A stretch of 7,132 bases of DNA from Anaerolineales bacterium. Lineage in GTDB: Bacteria; Chloroflexota; Anaerolineae; Promineifilales; Promineifilaceae. This document shows, piece by piece, positions 5,296 through 7,132 of the stretch. The notes below the pieces were generated by a model. The model had not been told where the DNA came from and searched no databases. It saw only the letters and a list, made by a program, of their open reading frames with translations. The position numbers were made by a program, and so were the translations under genes. The first letter of the stretch is position 1. Each line of letters starts with the position of its first letter. The stretch is from the NCBI GenBank assembly GCA_020432595.1, contig JAGQGA010000277.1, forward strand, positions 1 through 7,132, given 5' to 3'.

Positions 5296-7132
5296 ATGAC
5301 CCGGCACAAAAAAAATTACCCCACCGCCTCTGAAAAAGGCCAGTCTCTGACTGAGTTCGCCCTCGTTGCCGTCGCCCTGCTGCTTTCGATGTTCATCATC
5401 ATCGAAAGCGGACGTATCTTTTGGGCGTGGAACACGGTGCAGAATGCCGCCCGTGAAGGGGCGCGTTTTGCCGTTACGGGACGCAAACTTCCCGGCAGCG
5501 ACTGCCCCGTAGCACATCTACCCAAGTTTAATGACTCATTGCAAAACAATGCCTGCCGCGATGCCGATGATTTGCGGCCGGCATCGGTCATCAGTATTAC
5601 CCACAACACGCTCGCCGGGCTGCCAATCAATGAATTGTCTAAAACATCAAGCGACCCTAACTATTACGACATCTATTTATATGGGGTAGATAAGCAAGGC
5701 AATTTCCGTGGTTCGCTACAACCTGCACCCTTTGGCCCTGACCCCTACGCTGGTGATCCCAATCAGCCGATGACGGTGCGAGTTGTTTATAGGGTGCCGA
5801 TTATCACCCCCATTTTAAGCGGCATCATTCCTTCTGTACAGTTGGAGGGGGTTGTCACCGAAAATAATGAGCCGTTTGGGCAGCTTGGCAATGCTAACCA
5901 GGGGATTGGCGTACCGCCACCGCCGCCACCAATTCCTGATTTGTTGGAACCAACGGCCGTTAATGACGACACCTTCACCACCAAACGCGACACCCCACTC
6001 AGCGAACCCTCCTTAGGCATCCTCGCCAACGACGAACTGCGCGGCGGCATTATCACCATACCTACGCCCGGCACATCTATCCCCACCACCCAGGGCGGCA
6101 CCGTCACCGTTGAGGCTGATGGCAGCTTTGTCTATGTGCCTGCGGCCGGCTTTGAAGGCAGCGACAGCTTTGAATACCAGCTTGAAAACGGCGTCGGCCC
6201 CTCCAACGTTGCCACCGTCACCATCATCGTCAACCCGCCGCTGCCCGAACCTCAACCAGACAGCTATGAGGTCTTTGCCAACGAGATTTTGCTTGTTCCT
6301 GGCCCCGGCAAACCCAACATTCTCGACAACGATGTTCGCAACGGTGCTCGCGTTGACCTGGTTCAGTCCAGCACCACTACCGGCCTTGGCGTGGCTATCA
6401 ATCTGGCCGCAGACGGCAGTTTTGAGTACAACCCGCCCGTCAAAGACAACGATGTAGCCTACACCGATACTTTTGCCTATACCCTAACAAATGCGGCCGG
6501 CTCCGCCGCAGCCACTGTCACTATTACCATTCTACCGCCGCCGCCAGATGCCGTAGACAATGCCTACTTTACCTATGTTGACACCCCCTTAAGTGTTCCG
6601 GCGAATCAAGGGATTTTAGTAAACGACAAGCTGTATGGCACCACAACGATTGTGCGCTATGACAACCTTACCAAAGAAGGTGGCACGGTTGTCGTCCAGC
6701 CCGACGGCAGCTTTACCTACACGCCACGTATTGGCTTTGTCAGCATCAATAACGTCAATGACACCTTCTCCTACACCCTGGCAAATGGTTCCGGCGAGGA
6801 CACGGCCACCGTCACCATTGCCGTCTTCCCGCTGGTTCCCAACGCCAAGGATGATTCGCAGTACACCACGCCGATGAACACCCCGCTTACCGTATCGGCC
6901 GAACAAGGGGTGCTGCGCAATGACACCATCAACGCCGCCACCATCGTCGCCTATGATCAAATTACTACGGCCGGGGGGCGCGTCAATTTGGCGGCTGACG
7001 GTGGCTTTACCTACAACCCGCCTACCGACTACACCAGCCCGCCGGTTGACACCTTTACCTACACGTTGCAAAACACGGTTGGCAGCTCGGTTGCCACCGT
7101 CTCCATCTTTGTTGACCCACCCTTCCCGATTG
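5296..7132 (+). CDS. TadE-like pseudopilin fused to tandem-95 Ig/cadherin-like repeats (partial at right edge)
   Basis: One frame is open from ATG 5296 to the window end: 612 codons without a stop. The N-terminus is TadE-like. A basic leader ends at Gly15, then GQSLTEF with Glu at +5 as in class III prepilin signals, one hydrophobic helix (about 21-38), then NAAREGARFAV (50-60), the typical TadE motif. Residues 62-200 are an extracytoplasmic pseudopilin-like domain with Cys70 and Cys87. A proline-rich linker (206-219) leads into at least four repeats of 95-100 residues. Tad pseudopilins are normally small; here one would be exported or anchored as the base of a long beta-sandwich stalk, probably for adhesion or matrix contact (inference). 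The closest ribosome-binding match is GGAG, 11 nt upstream, which is longer than usual. An A8 run (5308-5315) lies at codons 5-7. The C-terminus is not seen. Confidence 0.9.
   Translation, partial: MTRHKKNYPTASEKGQSLTEFALVAVALLLSMFIIIESGRIFWAWNTVQNAAREGARFAVTGRKLPGSDCPVAHLPKFNDSLQNNACRDADDLRPASVISITHNTLAGLPINELSKTSSDPNYYDIYLYGVDKQGNFRGSLQPAPFGPDPYAGDPNQPMTVRVVYRVPIITPILSGIIPSVQLEGVVTENNEPFGQLGNANQGIGVPPPPPPIPDLLEPTAVNDDTFTTKRDTPLSEPSLGILANDELRGGIITIPTPGTSIPTTQGGTVTVEADGSFVYVPAAGFEGSDSFEYQLENGVGPSNVATVTIIVNPPLPEPQPDSYEVFANEILLVPGPGKPNILDNDVRNGARVDLVQSSTTTGLGVAINLAADGSFEYNPPVKDNDVAYTDTFAYTLTNAAGSAAATVTITILPPPPDAVDNAYFTYVDTPLSVPANQGILVNDKLYGTTTIVRYDNLTKEGGTVVVQPDGSFTYTPRIGFVSINNVNDTFSYTLANGSGEDTATVTIAVFPLVPNAKDDSQYTTPMNTPLTVSAEQGVLRNDTINAATIVAYDQITTAGGRVNLAADGGFTYNPPTDYTSPPVDTFTYTLQNTVGSSVATVSIFVDPPFPI
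5950..7122 (+). repeat. Four tandem Ig/cadherin-like protein repeats (tandem-95 type)
   Basis: Four diverged units lie at about residues 219-313, 314-413, 414-512 and 513-609 of the TadE fusion. Each has, in order, an ND motif (LANDELRG, LDNDVRNG, LVNDKLYG, LRNDTINA), a DGxFxYxP motif (DGSFVYVP, DGSFEYNP, DGSFTYTP, DGGFTYNP), a D(S/T)FxYxL motif (DSFEYQL, DTFAYTL, DTFSYTL, DTFTYTL), and a final ATVxIxV strand before a proline-rich joint. This is the pattern of bacterial Ig-like/cadherin-like tandem-95 domains in large surface proteins. The units are well diverged at the DNA level, so they are old duplications. The array may continue past the window. Confidence 0.88.

Larger units (their letters stand above)
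1764..5961. repeat. Dispersed 10-bp palindrome AACGGCCGTT, ten exact copies
   Basis: Exact copies start at 1764, 1845, 2423, 3323, 3334, 4137, 4584, 4749, 4973 and 5952. One-mismatch copies (AACGGCCGCT) start at 3623 and 4219. All exact copies are inside coding sequence, in four different genes on both strands, and are translated in more than one frame: Thr-Ala-Val in most, Asn-Gly-Arg in others. At 3323-3343 two copies are one base apart. By chance a given 10-mer would be expected far less than once in this length. It behaves like a highly iterated palindrome of the kind known from cyanobacteria (HIP1), but with a different sequence. Confidence 0.9.

Noticed and set aside
1764..5961. AACGGCCGTT copies as insertion-sequence ends or target sites
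   Set aside because: No transposase, target duplications or longer shared flanks accompany the copies; they are isolated 10-mers within intact genes.
6013..7071. Minus-strand ORFs opposite the TadE fusion (6013-6255, 6616-7071)
   Set aside because: They are shadows of the repeat-coding frame; their Gly/Val-rich translations arise from antisense reading of the Thr/Ala/Asn-rich repeats.

Overview
The window looks like a piece of chromosome from a free-living, moderately GC-rich bacterium. The best guess is a member of the Chloroflexota (Anaerolineae/Ardenticatenia-like). This rests on the gene types: a lone Roadblock/LC7 protein, a SARP/BTAD regulator fused to a NTPase, and a TadE-type pseudopilin carrying tandem-95 repeats. 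The placement is inference, since no rRNA or other marker gene is present.

Layout. Everything from 1 to 5096 is on the minus strand; everything after 5296 is on the plus strand. Read in the direction of transcription, the minus-strand genes are: a SARP-type regulator with a C-terminal NTPase (5096-3498); nagA, N-acetylglucosamine-6-phosphate deacetylase (3418-2255); a two-SIS-domain sugar-phosphate deaminase/isomerase of the NagB-II/GlmS-like type (2216-1161); a Roadblock/LC7 protein with its own near-consensus promoter (1054-689); and the first 196 codons of pyrG, CTP synthase (588 to the left edge). On the plus strand one long ORF starts at 5296 and is still open at the right edge. It encodes a TadE-like pseudopilin whose C-terminal part is at least four tandem Ig/cadherin-like repeats of about 95-100 residues.

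How the genes fit together. NagA and the SIS protein form an apparent amino-sugar salvage pair (GlcNAc-6-P to GlcN-6-P to Fru-6-P + NH3). The SARP-NTPase regulator lies just upstream in the same orientation and is a candidate local regulator. Roadblock and pyrG appear to be separate units. The hairpin between them is so close to the pyrG ribosome binding site that it must either be read through or act as a leader attenuator. The TadE fusion is an envelope or surface protein transcribed divergently from the regulator.

Repeats are the most striking non-coding signal. The palindrome AACGGCCGTT occurs ten times exactly in 7.1 kb, nearly always inside genes. A family of heptanucleotide repeats (AGATTGG/CCAATCT) flanks the regulator gene on both sides as inverted repeats and also sits inside it, where it encodes the linker between the BTAD and NTPase domains. 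A tandem 11-bp repeat lies just upstream of the regulator start, with the spacing expected of a SARP operator. No tRNA, rRNA, CRISPR array, transposase or integrase was seen.
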